A stretch of 64,000 bases of DNA from Clavelina lepadiformis (Eukaryota > Chordata > Ascidiacea > Aplousobranchia > Clavelinidae): the NCBI RefSeq assembly GCF_947623445.1, contig NC_135245.1, positions 5,215,501 to 5,279,500 on the forward strand, given 5' to 3'. Below the pieces are notes generated by a model. It was not told the origin of the DNA, did not search any database, and saw only the letters and a program-made list of their open reading frames with translations. A program made the translations under genes and the position numbers. Each line of letters starts with the position of its first letter. Position 1 is the first letter of the stretch. Shown here piece after piece: positions 18,801 through 31,500 of this stretch.

Positions 18801-20141
18801 CCTTCACCTTTCTAATAACAACAAAAAGCAATGTGTTGCTCTATTAAGTAACACAATCAACAGCACTCTACTAGACACATGTCATAATAATACCCACATT
18901 AACTATTCTTTACACTACTAAGCATTACACCTCTTTAAAAATCAAGTACAGGTTCTGACAAATATTTCCTACAATCTAATTGACATTAAAATTGAAAATA
19001 CTGTGCCTAAAAGCAAGCTATAAATTTTGAAGACATTAGACTTTATTTTACGATTAATGTTGTTTGTTTAGATTTTACAGGCCCTACTAAATACACAAGA
19101 TGAAAGTGACTTCGAGTGTGACATACATTTGTTGAGGAATCAATGAACTTCCATTCATGAAATATATTTTAAACACAGTTTTGCATGTCACAATTGTAGT
19201 TCTTTGGTTATAATTCTCGAAGGAACAAAAATGCAGTAGCCTACCTAAAACAATGCATAAACGGATCAGAAAAGCACCGAACAGTTTCTGCTGCCTCATT
19301 TAATTTGAGAACCACAATATTCTCAACTGAACAGTGCTGAGGCTTGAGAATACAGCATAGCAGGTGCTTTGGTAAGAACCAATGTAAAAAGTAAAACAAA
19401 AATATTCTTTCTATTCGACAGAATGAGGCTGTTTGACAGCACAGTCAACAAGAAATCAGAGTAACACACGCTACATTTGAAGATTAATAAACGCATAGAA
19501 ATTGACATGCAATAAATAATATTCTATTTCATTGTGTCCTTGATATGGCAAGATTGTGTAGGATTTCCCGCAAAAAAAAAGCTGGATAGTTACTCGTGAT
19601 TTAAAACTTTTTGGTTGGTATACTATATAATAACACTGATTATATCAATGCCAACAGTTAACATTGTCTGAATCTAGTAGTTTACTGTTGGACAGTGATA
19701 TACCATAAGCATAAAACATCTGCAATACATCAAATGAAGCCTAAGTATCAACCAAATAAACACACAATCTAACGAACGGTAAAGATTAAACCATAAAATG
19801 CTATTGTCTCATTGGTGAATATAACCTATTATTCAATGTTGCGAAAGGGTTGCGCATATGTTCACACAAAAGCTTTCTTGCGTTGAATAGCAAGAATGGG
19901 AGGCAGTATAGACAATTTTCAAAATATCTGCTCTTGAAATATAGTTTCAAAAAACGACCTAAATCAACATATAAGTGATGCTTGATTTTGTGTAGCCAAA
20001 TGAAGTACAAAAGAATCTAATTCAAATAAATACCGTTTTGCATACTAAGAGTAGCAATCTAGATGTAAGTATAAAATAAAAAAGCAATAAAAACTTCTAA
20101 AAAAACAAAGCTTCCAGTGCGAATAGTGTTTCTGATTGTTG
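15832..20141. other. Intergenic between convergent YY1 and SLC25A29
   Basis: Contains the 3' UTRs of both convergent genes and AT-rich spacer. A perfect CRE lies just upstream, in YY1 intron 5, at 15577-15584. No conserved protein, RNA gene or terminal-repeat element was recognised in this interval. Confidence 0.5.
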
Positions 20142-22634
20142 TCAAGGCATTTTTCTTGAGTATAGAAACTGAGATGTAATATCAACCACAGCAAATGTGG
20201 CAGCATTTACCGGAAAAGCACGCAATAAACAAGAGTTAAGGCCCCTGTGAAGCAACAAATACAGTGATTTCAAATTAAAAAAGAAATTAAAATGCGCATG
20301 GGCAAGTGTTAACAAAACATAAGACTGCAAATATTGGATGGAATACAAGATTAACAGAAGTATGAACTCATTCTCAGCACAGACTTGAGTAGAATTAATT
20401 AATTATCAAACAACACACCGAAAACAAAAACTAGAGTCAAATTGGATGAAAATTTTTCACTACCTGAACAAAACTTTTTTTCCTTCAGATTTTAAAATTG
20501 TTTCATAGCAATGCCAACCTCCTGTATACTTCAGTGGTCTTCCACCAGCTCCATCGGCCTGGAGACGAGATTTTACAACATCCACAGGATAGGTTATTGT
20601 CCAGGATGCCATTCCTGATATTCCACCAGCCATTAGCATTTTACTTATTCCTTGCCAAGTATATATTTCCGTTTTTTCAACCTGAGAAACACACATTTTA
20701 TGGACCGCTCCACGAACGCAACCCTTGCATGTTACGAGCGAGAGTCACAATGATGATGATAATGATAACTAGTCCAAAACTACATCAGAACAATCCCATT
20801 TATCCCACCACATGAAAGACATACAATGGCTGTATCTGGCTATTGCTGTTATTTATTAAAAGCTACATCTGGTTTGCAATATAAAACACACTATCATGAT
20901 GAAAGAGCAAAGTCAAGATAAACTCACTTTGCAAACGGTAGAGGTCAGGATATCATACGTGGCAAAGTAGCAACCAAAGGCAGGAGTCTCTCTTAACAGA
21001 GTAATCATCATTCCTCGATAACAACCACGAATGCCGTCTTTCTTAAACATTTTCACAAGCACGTCAGGAGAATGCTTGTACTGTACCTAAGACCATTTGT
21101 AAAAGTTATAATCCATACACACACGCTCATGCATTAGTAAAAAGTTTCAGATAAAATGCATTATACACTAGCATAGATTCTTAGGAGATTAAATAACACG
21201 TATAATTGTATACAAAGTGACACATCCAAACAAAAAATAACAAACTTCTTAATTTAAAACAGGGATTTGACAAGCAAGATTTTAAACAAAATATTGGCAT
21301 ATGCCAGAAAAAGGGCACACATGAATACTCTTCAAATGGGAGAAGAGGAAACCACAAGCAACTTCCTGTATACCATATGAGTTAATTCACAGTTAAAAAT
21401 TTTCTCACTTTGCATTTTTGGTTTTTACATTCACTAAACTGCAGACAGACACTGCAGTTTTCCGTTTGGGACAATACGTTTGGTTATTTTTAGTTTGGAA
21501 AACTCTGATTTGTCGGTGTGTTGTTTTAGATTTTTGTTTGAATTTCCCAATTACAAGTAAGTTAATGTTAGGTTGTTCTACAGCACCCTGATCAAACAAC
21601 TCACTTTTCCAGTCTTACGTGTACCAATGCCCTGTACTTGCATTTGGGTTTTTGCCAATTCCATTGGGGTGCAAATAACGCATTGAACAGCTCCTGCAAT
21701 TGCGCCACTTATGAAGTGCGTCACTGCCGTCTCTTTACCGAGCAGTGATATAGTTTGTGCTTCCACACCAAATACTATGGCGTTGATAACACTTAGACCA
21801 ATTAGTGGTGAGGACATTCCTTTGAACAATCCAGATGGCTGTAAACAAGTAACCAGCATAAAATTGTGAGAACTGTTATATGTTATATATAATTTAAAGT
21901 CAACTGAATAATAATAAGACAATATTAATTTTTGCAAAGAATACAACAACCTTATGCACGTGTCATTTGTGATAGATGCAACTACACTTAAAGATAACTA
22001 TGAAGCTATGTGGATATTTGTAACTGTAATATGCTATGATTGATTATAAAGATTTTTTTTTAAATGCACATAATGGTTTATAACTTGTAAAATTTTCCAC
22101 GTAAGGACACAACCCTAACTGGACTTACTGTTTCTTTTTTCCAAATGTTGAGAAAACAATGCCAAACGCCTCTGTACTTTCCAGGCTGAGTCTGAAGACG
22201 AACCTGTTACAATAAATCCGTTGATTAATAACATGGAACTTGCTGCTCTTACTTGTACACATATATAGGTAGCAGGGGCTTCTATCCTGCATTTTGCTGC
22301 TTCACTGAAGTAAGAGTCATGGTTTGATTCATTCATTACTCTCCGCACATTACTTGCATATATTTTATTAAAATTTCTTATGATGCTACACCAACTATCA
22401 GTAAAATTAGAGAAAGTTTAAGTACAGTGACCTTAATTGTGTCCAGTGGCTGTCCTACCAACACCCCAGCAATGCCTATGCAAAACAATGAAAATTAACA
22501 CAATGTAAAAGCAGTTTGAAATTTATTGTGGGAAAGCCCACATGTTGTTGTTATCATATAATTTATATATACTTTTGATAACATATACCTCCAGCGCATC
22601 CAGACAGATATTCATAAAAAACGAACTGAACCAT
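20142..22634 (-). CDS. SLC25A29: Mitochondrial basic amino acid carrier SLC25A29
   Basis: Seven exons on the minus strand: 22634-22589, 22475-22432, 22203-22129, 21838-21605, 21086-20928, 20681-20464 and 20244-20142; 292 aa, all junctions in frame. The protein is an inner-membrane carrier with three mitochondrial-carrier repeats, each with the signature PxD/ExxK: QPLDTIKVRLQ, TPMELAKTQMQ and YPVDVVKSRLQADG. Diagnostic matches to human SLC25A29, rather than to CACT or ORC1, include LFKGMSSPLIGLSVINAIVFG, AGAVQCVICTPMELAKT and LLRAFPVNAATFA. The family carries arginine, lysine and other basic amino acids into mitochondria. The start is the ATG giving MVQFVFYEYLSGCAG, matching the usual N-terminus with almost no leader. 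The length is typical of the family. Confidence 0.93.
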
Positions 22635-25124
22635 TCTCCAGGGAGTCTTAGTGCATGCTGTTCAAGAGTTAATTTTACAATCTTCGATCCATCAACAGTT
22701 ACTTGCTTGTAACCTTTCCTAAAGCATTCCAACAGAAATTTAAGATAGTAATGACAACAAAAAACAAACTTTAATATACATATGCAACTTTAACTTTCCA
22801 AAATATTTGTAAAGTGTATTGTATTGACATCTTATCCAAGCATATGTAAACTCATTCAAATTAGAAATTGCAAGGCAGACCATACAACAATCATCAAGTT
22901 GGTGAAATGCTCTATCATTAAAATCTGCAAAATAGCTAAAATAAACTTTGCGCATGCCCATTCCCAATCTTCTACCTAAACTGCTTAGCTATAACAACAG
23001 GCTGCATGACCCACTTAAAGTGAAACATCTTAACAATTATAATATGCCACTGTGCTATGCAGTTAAACGCTGTGATTAAGACTAAGCTACCAATACATAT
23101 TCTATAAAGTATATCTGTGTATCATACATCAATCAACAGAGAACTAAAGAAATTTAACTAGAATATGCAAAGGATATCCATGTTCAAGCTGTAAACAAAT
23201 GTAACGGAAGTCTACGTAAGGTAGCCAAGAGGCCAAGCTTTAAGTTTGGACAACGCATATAACATTCGTCATACACAACATTCCTGTCAGTCTCAGTTCC
23301 TAATGGTAAGAATAGCAATGACGTTTCAAGAAATTTAAAAACTTTCCCTTGTTTACCCACAAGCAGCTCGACGCTGATTAGTCATTTGGCCTAAGTTTCA
23401 GAGGTGTGTCAATGACGCCAGATGACTAGGCTATAACTTCCATGACTAGACTGGATTCCAGTCACTGGAATCACGATGAAGCAAAATGGTAGCGGTATTT
23501 GGAAGCCGAAAATGAGAGTGGCCTCTCACAATGGTGAAAAAAGCTTTTCTAAGCTTGCTGGCCTATGGGTTTTAAGATCACTGGAGGATATGCATTTTTT
23601 CTTTCGCCTTCGCTTGTCAACTTAATTATTACTTACCACAGGAAGGCCTAAACTCTTTTTGTTAATCGTTCAGGAGTTTTCCACGTATCGTTTTATTTAT
23701 TTTTCATCATTGTCTGAGGGAACGAGAAATAAAATGCTAACCATTATAGCGTGATAAAACAGCAACTCCAAATGATCGGGAAAAAACAGCAAAAACCAAT
23801 GGGCTTAAAACATGCAAGAATAATGTAACGAAATAATTTTTGCAATTATGTGAAATGACTAATGATGTAATATCTAATGATTTATCCTTAGACCTACATG
23901 TAACGCCACATTAAGGCTTATGATTAATCACTTTAGAACGGCATAAATCAGATCAAAGTACATCTGGCGTTGCAATTTTCACGTCAGACACGTGCCCAAT
24001 GGTTTGTATTGTATTGCAGTTGCACTGTATTGTTTATTTTTCGCCATTAACTGTGCGGAGCGAAAGTTACGATGCTAATTGCTAACCGTTGTAGTTATGG
24101 CACAATAAAACCACATGCTCACGAACAGTTAACGAGCAAGAAAAAGTGGCAAAGCCCAAGGGCTTAAAACATTTAAGATAGCAATAATGCAATTATACTA
24201 TAAGATGGTAGGTTAGCATGGCCACCAAACCCACAAAATAATTCCTAAGTTTAACGAATTTAAGGACAAAATAACACAAAACATAGAAACACCTGCACTG
24301 TTGGAAGATGTAGAGGACATATTTCCTAACATTAAAAACATGCATATTAATTACCAGTACACAAGACATGGATGTTTAAAGAAAACCGCACAAAAGAAAC
24401 TCCATCCTAGGGACCGCGATCCCGTTTCTGTGGCCAAGAGAGGACACAATAAGGCAGTTTGCAAACTACAATCCATATATTTTTTGGTGGGGCCTTTTGC
24501 TCACCAATCAAAATAGGAAAGAAACTTCTTCCAAGATGCAGAAAAGAGGCTCCAAACCTCCATCAAGCTTGCCACCTGGTTGCGGAAAGCTTGCGTGTTC
24601 AAAATCACTCAAACATAATTAATTCTTTTCCCTCTCGTATTCTGAATGGTGAGCAAAAGCTCTACCTTTATTTTTCATATTACTGACCACTTGGAGTAAA
24701 TTGTGTTTCATTCTGCCTACCAGATATGATATATATGATCGTATCATTTTTTTCGTCATCTTCAGTGGAGCGAAAAATGAAATGCTAACCATTATAACGT
24801 ACAAAAATTGTATGATTCATATTCCTAGGTGATTCTAGCTTACCAAAACTTGATTCAACGCAGGGTAGTCAAACTAAAATGGCAGCAAAGCTAGAGGGCA
24901 AGGGTCACTTAAGATTAGAAATTTCAAGTGACATCAGGGCCGCACCAACAAATCAAAGGACAACGATTACCTTAGCCAAGTCATAATAAAAAAGATTGTC
25001 TTTATTCTCTTGCTCTCGAGGATGTATTATATTTTTGCACTTCGTGAAGTAAAGAAAAAGTAAAACAGACCCACGCTGGACTCTGGACAGTGACAGGGCT
25101 ATTGCGATCTACTGCATAACTGCA

Positions 25125-25208
25125 GGACGTCAGCAATCACCTCATAAGGTCAAGTTATGATGTAACTATGACCTCATCTGGTTCTGACGTCAAAATGAAG
25201 TGACGTCA
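25125..25208. promoter_or_regulatory. CRE pair with adjacent AGGTCA palindrome
   Basis: TGACGTCA occurs twice, at 25185-25192 and 25201-25208, with a third near match (GGACGTCA) at 25125-25132. Between them lies an inverted repeat with AGGTCA at 25147-25152 and TGACCT at 25169-25174, with matching inner arms (AAGTTA and TAACTA). AGGTCA is the nuclear-receptor half-site. The arrangement could be an enhancer; no functional evidence is available. Confidence 0.35.
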
Positions 25209-26284
25209 CCAAAATTATCCTTCTACATTATCATAATCTAGGGAAATGCACCTACAAGGGTTGAAAATAAACATTTTTTGAGCATTTATTATTTCTGCAC
25301 TAGACACAAAATACTACCGGTAATAACAATGTTGTTCTTTTATTAAATCTATGATATCAGCACTATGGCCATAGAGCATACTAGAAATCATAAAAATCTC
25401 ATGGAGTTAATAGACAACTTTTGGTACGTACTGTTTCAGCACAAATAGCACTTTTTGAAGTAAGACTTCTTGATCCCTTAACTTTGAACGACAATAAAAA
25501 AATGATGTGGAACTTTTTTCAAAAAAATATTTGTACTTAAAAAGGAGAAAGGTACAGGTAGATAAAAATTGTGCCACAAGAAGTATATTGTTACACTCAT
25601 AATTATTCACACAATAGTCATTGCAAATTACCATGGTCAATTTTTCTAATTTTAGGTGTTGTTTATTATAAAAAAATTGTTGTTATGTAATTCTGCCTTT
25701 ATAAAACAACTTCTTTTTTGCAGTTTTCAATATTTTGTAGTTAATCTTTATATTAGATATAACAAACACTGCATCTTTCTCGCATATACGTTTCATATCT
25801 TAGTGCACATCACATTTGAAAAGCTGATTTAAAATAACTTGTTACTGATATGATATATCACTTGCTTTCAATTAACAATTTATAACATCTTGGCTATCTG
25901 ACACTCTGACAGTTTCAATTCTTACATTTGTTAAGAAATGCATCAGGTTTTGTTTTTGGAAATAGACAAATTGTTTAGATTGACATTGTTGAATTCATGT
26001 TCGTAGAAGCACATCCCTACATTTTTCCACATATTTGCTGCTTGTGCTTACAGCAACATGCATATGCTGCCATAGCCGCCAGCCTTCAGCCATATCATAT
26101 AGTTAAAAATACAACTGACAAAAAAAATTTTACAAATAGAAAAAAAGTTTTTATTGTAGGCTGTAAGTCTTGTGATGATTTGTCAGTTGTCTATTTTCAA
26201 GCAATTCTTTAATGCCATTGCTGTAATGATGAAGTAACATTACATCATGCTTTTTCATGTTGTAACACCCTTGCTAACTTGCAG

Positions 26285-26828
26285 AGTACTGGAGTAGAAG
26301 GCAAGTCAGTTTGCGTTTCCACCCTTTCACATGCCAGGTATTAGGTACATGGTGAGTTTTCTCTTCTCACTCTGTCTATTCTCCAAAGATTGCTTGTTCA
26401 AACCATGTTTTGTAGGAATGTTCTGTAATATAATTTTAGTTGCCAAATAATTTTTGGTTTTTAATGAAGTTTTTTCGTTGTAACTTTTTATACCCAAACA
26501 ATTTTAAACATAACAAAAACATGTAAATCACTTTCTACTTATGTTAGTTGCGTTCAGTATACTGTCTGACTCACGTAGTCATGTCCCCTTACAAAGAAAT
26601 TACGACATAAGACTAATGTTTGCTTTAAAACTTTTAAAATTTTTTTTAATATTTTTGCTTCCTCTTTTTACTAGGATTGTTGAAACATTGCCTCGGCAAG
26701 AATGCGGTTATCCTTGTGATATAAGAAGAGCGTTAAATAATGCAATATCCATTTGTACACTCAATTTTGATAAGATAGCTATGCCACTGAAAGTGTCCTT
26801 GTGTTTGCCATCTTGTTACTCCTATTGA
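26285..26828 (+). other. Possible two-exon transcript segment, unassigned
   Basis: A strong acceptor (CTAACTTGCAG) opens a 54-base stretch ending at the donor CCAG/GTATTAGG (26285-26338). A second acceptor after a long pyrimidine tract (TTTTTACTAG) opens 26676-26828. Joined, they keep one frame (phase 2 to 1) for about 67 codons to a stop, with Cys-containing text such as RQECGYPCDIRRA. No family is recognised and no upstream start exon was found, so this may be a terminal part of an unknown gene or chance. Confidence 0.2.
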
Positions 26829-27156
26829 TTAGTATTACTGCAGGTGCTAGGCTTCTTGAATAATGTTAGTTATTATCCCTACAAGGCCTATGTTAGCTGA
26901 AGACTATATTTTTCACTTTTGACTTGTTACCATATTTATGCTATAGCTATCAAATATACATTTGATTGTAATGCATTTGAAATTAAAGTTCTTTCATGAT
27001 GCTGGCTGGCAAATAGGTTCATGTTTTTGAAAAATGCTCTTTATAACGTAATTAGAAGTAGTAATTAAGGTCCTACTGCCTTCTATGTAAGTACCTTAGT
27101 TCTATCATAACTAGTATGCGGTATGCTATTAATAAATGCAAGTTTATGAATTAGAT

Positions 27157-27630
27157 CAGTGGTTCTCAACCGGTGGTCCGCGGACCCCTGGGGGTCCGCG
27201 AAACGTTTTCAGTTGGTCCGTGAGAACTTCGAAATTTGCAACTTAAAGTACCAGTTTTTAAAATTTTTTTGCTGTTTATCATTGCTTTTTGAAATAGGCT
27301 TGAACATTTGCTTAATTGCCTATTGTGATGGGACAATACAAAAGCTTATTGAGATTTATCACCCGCAGGGAAGGCCTATTGTGATGCACTAGATTGCGGA
27401 ATATACGAGAAGACAGCTGGATACAGTGATTTTAAGTAAAAATATCCGCAAAGTTTGATGTTATTTCGAATGAATAGCGCAGTTGTGCACCAAGACTATT
27501 AAGTAAAACTAAGCAAAGAAACATTTAAGTGCAGTCTCAGAACCCTTAGTTTGCTTACACTTCAGGGGTCCGCCACTGCTTTGACAGCAGCAAAAGGGGT
27601 CCGCCAAGATCAGAAGGTTGAGAACCACTG
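27157..27630. mobile_element. hAT-type non-autonomous element with 8-bp TSD
   Basis: A perfect 15-bp terminal inverted repeat, CAGTGGTTCTCAACC, bounds 474 bases, with the perfect 8-bp duplication AATTAGAT at 27149-27156 and 27631-27638. The GGTCCGC-rich subtermini are typical of such elements. The interior shows no transposase. Confidence 0.9.
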
Positions 27631-27824
27631 AATTAGATAGACTTGCCTGTTTAGCATGACATGGTTAAACTACTGTTTCTCAACATTTTGATGTCGCAGA
27701 TCGTTTTTGCATTCTTAAAATTCTAGTGCAAAACTAAAAGAAGCCTGATAATCATTTTACATGCTCAATGTTGAGATCAGCTTGTTTAACATAATGTTCT
27801 GTAACTTTTGTTTAGTATGTAGAT

Positions 27825-28334
27825 CAGAGGTTCCCAACCTTTTTACAATCTCGTACTACTTGGGCTGCCAGTGCAAGTAGTACGAGATTGTATTGTCAAC
27901 ACATACCATTTCTTGCAGAATAACTAATTTGATCGAATCTTAGTTTATTCAGAAGAATAATATACATTACCTGCATTATTTTACACCACATTACGTGCAT
28001 GTCTGCATTTACACTGCTACCTGCATTACCACGAGTACTTGCATAGAATTACTATGAAGCTGTGAGAGAAGTAACGCTTATGAGCAATCATTTGACCATC
28101 TATAACGCTTATGAGAAGTAACGCTCTCTGTTGACATTACCTGTATTTTAAGATCATATTGTTACGAAACAATACGAATTCATAGAACAACAGGGCTTCA
28201 GGAAAATTTATTGATTTCGAAACAAAACCCGATAAGTAAACTAGAAAGCTGTGAATCCAGGTTTTTGTGAAAAAATGAGAGTTTCTCGCATACCATCTGG
28301 TAGACCTTCACGTACCACAGATTGGGAATCCCTG
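27825..28334. mobile_element. hAT-type non-autonomous element with 8-bp TSD and internal hairpin
   Basis: The left end is CAGAGGTTCCCAACC; the right end, reverse complemented, is CAGGGATTCCCAATC. The 8-bp duplication ATGTAGAT flanks it exactly (27817-27824 and 28335-28342). Near the left end, 27846-27862 is the exact reverse complement of 27874-27890, a 17-bp stem with an 11-base loop. The element lies 200 bases upstream of the TERF-like start codon. Confidence 0.85.
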
Positions 28335-28533
28335 ATGTAGATGGTTAAACTCTTACTACACTACACTGTTACACTCTTTGTACACAATCATACAGTTCAT
28401 CTTCATTTCTGTATGTATCTGTATATATAATAAACTTCTTTCTTTGTTTTTATGAAGATAACTTAGAGCTTGACAAGTGCAGTTGGTTGCTTGTTTTGTA
28501 AGTATTGCATATGACTTTTAGTTGGAAAGTAAA

Positions 28534-31500
28534 ATGTCCAACCCTGTGCCAAAATGGATTGCTGACTCCATGTGTCACACTTCGTTGTCATATATTTGTA
28601 AGACTCATTCACGGGAACTGGACGACTTGTTTGCATGTTTGGTAGATGCTGTCAACAGTTTGTGCGTTGAAGAAAATATAATGAAGCAGGTAGAAGAATT
28701 TCTTCAATCAATCTACAATTCTGAGGAAGTTAATCTGGAAAATGATAACTTTGATGTAAATCTGAATAAACGTGTGCTGCTTACTTGCTTGGGCTTGCGT
28801 GTAGCTACTGGAAATGAAATTGACTTTACTTTTGCAGATGATAACAATGGCTGCCCTTTGGAAGGTGCCTTGAAAATGATCACTAAACTTGAATCACTTT
28901 TTGAAAATTCTGCAGACATATTTTATCAAATGCGACTAGATACTTTTAAACAATTATTTCTCTTTAAATTAAAAACTGATGGAGTTGCAAGTGCATATAG
29001 CTTTTTATCTCAGGCAAAAGGAAAAATTCATAACAAAGTTATGGAAACTTGTGAAGCACTAGCCCAGACAACCTCCGACAACATTGAGCCGTATTCTACT
29101 TACGTGTTACGAATGTTTGAATTGCTTGGAAAATTAAACGAGCTTCTATCTCCACCTTTTCTTGACAGAATGGAACACAGAATTTGCAGTAAAAAGCCAA
29201 CTGCCTTTTTTGAAGTACATCCAGAGATGGCAGTACATGTTAACAATCTTTGCAAAAATGCCAACAGACTTACCAAAAGTCGACTAAAAAATCTTTATAA
29301 ACATGTATCTGTGGTAAGCAGTGATGTACCAGCTGGAGGATCACCAGGTTCTGCTGACGTTAGTGGTAATGTCAATGCCTGCAATTTTAGTGCACCAGAA
29401 TATAGTTATACTGATGCGAATGTTACTGAAAATGGAACAGTTGTTTGCAGAAGTCCTTTAAAAAATGTCATAGAAATTGAATTAAATTGCACCGATCTAT
29501 CATCAGAACCCAGTGGACAAGTTTCATCAGTTTATAGTACTCCACTTCAAAATACATCTAAAGACACGGTTGAGTCAAGGTCAGATAAAGATTATCTTAA
29601 CAAAAAACCAGTAGAAGACGACATGGAAAATACAACGGACAACAATTTAAGTACTTTGATAGATACGAACAATAGTAGAAGTAATCAACAAAATCCTAGT
29701 AGCATGGAAAGTATGCAAACAGAGCTTCAAGGTGTGTCAAATATTTCACAAAATTTAGAAGAAATTGCTTCTGCTTTCCCAAAAACAATTGAGAATGATG
29801 CTTCATCTACTGAAGTCTCGAACCAGGATGAAAACCCAGTGGAATTACTGGCAGAAGTCAATGAGCTGACAAAAACGCAGGCTAAAGAGGCAGTTGGTGA
29901 GAACATGCAAGCCACAAATCAACCTAAAGATAGTGACAGTGCTTCTTATGCTCCAGTCATTGAATCAGATAAAAACGCTTCCCTTGAGAGTGAACAATCT
30001 CCCAAACCACATTTGATGCAGTATTTTCCGAAAGATGATGATGATTACTGGACTGACGAAGAAGATGCTTACGTCATTTTAGGAGTGCAAGAGTTTGGTC
30101 TTAAATCTTGGGTTAAAATTGCAAACTTGTTTCCATTTGCAGAAAACAAATTAGCTACTTCCTTGAAATTCCGTTGGAAAAAACTAGTGGCAACAGGACT
30201 TGTGGTAGTTGATGCTAACATAACACTTACTGGCTTTAATGAACGTTACAAAAATTGTTTGCAAGTTGCCATTAACCAATATGAGGAGAATAATATTTTA
30301 TCTTCTAATATTCAAAACCTTATTGATGAAGAAAGCCTAAAGGAAACAGACAGTGAAAATCGTTTATCTGAGAACAACTTTGATTTATATCTTCCTTTGA
30401 AGAGAACTGAGAGTGGGGACTCAGATTTGGCTAAATGCAATGTTCCGGATGAAGGTAAAGTTTCCGAGAATGCTGAGGATGTTGATAGTGGTGATGAAGA
30501 TTTTCAGTTTTCCATTGCTGAATCAGATTCAGATACTGACAACTCAGATAATGATATCCAGTGTACAAAAAGTGTGAATGAGACCAACTTACCAAGTGTT
30601 AAGTCTGTCTCTAAAGCAAAACAGGGGAATGTTTCCACTTCTAGTAATGACATAGAGAAATTAAGTGACAACTGTAGCACTCCTGTAAAAAAACATTCCA
30701 GTGCAACGAAAGTGAAGACACCAATGTTGTCACCAGTAGTTGTTATTGCAGATAAAATTGGAGAAGACATGAAAAACATAAATTCACCTATCGTGTCAGA
30801 ATCTTCTTCCGTGCCAATACTTAACCCATCTACACCAACTGCTAAACGAAGGAAATGGTCTGAAGAGGCAGATGGATACATCATATGTGGAGTTGATAAC
30901 ATAGGACTTTCTAAATGGGCGATGATTCAAAAAGCTTTCCCATTTGATGCTTATGTCACAGGGATACGAATAAAAGATCGTTGGAGATCGCTTTTAAAAC
31001 TTGGCTTAGTAGAGCTTGATGATGAAAAATCCATTTCATTTGTAGATAAGTCGCTGATGCCTTGGGTAACAAAAGCATCAACTTTTTTACAATCGGAGTG
31101 TTCATCTTCCAAAGATGTTAAGTCACCAAAGAGCTCTAGCGTAACAAAGCCTGAAACTCCACTGAAAATACGTGGTTCCAAACGAAAAAAATATGAATTT
31201 AAAACTAATTCAAAAGACATTTCCGAAAATAATCAGAGTGAAAACAAGGCTTTTTGGAGACTCTGGAGCCCCGAGCAAGATGCATTCATACTACTTGGAG
31301 TTCTAGAATTTGGACTGGGGTCATGGGCTAAAATTGGCAATGAATTTTCATTTTCCATAGAGACTTATCACACCACTATCAAGGACAGATGGAGAGTCAT
31401 GCTGAAGCATGAACTGGTTAAGCTCGATGGTTCAATGGTTATTGATTTTGACGAAGTATATGTACAACCATTGGCGCATGCAATAAAGCAATATGAAAAG

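Larger units (their letters stand above)
22635..27156. other. Intergenic between divergent SLC25A29 and the TERF-like gene
   Basis: No recognised conserved gene. It holds diverged copies of a short repeat (about 23721-23830, 24057-24190 and 24768-24805, sharing AATGCTAACCATTATA or GGGCTTAAAACAT), a CRE cluster with a palindrome (25125-25208), and possible exons at 26285-26338 and 26676-26828, described separately. Confidence 0.5.
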
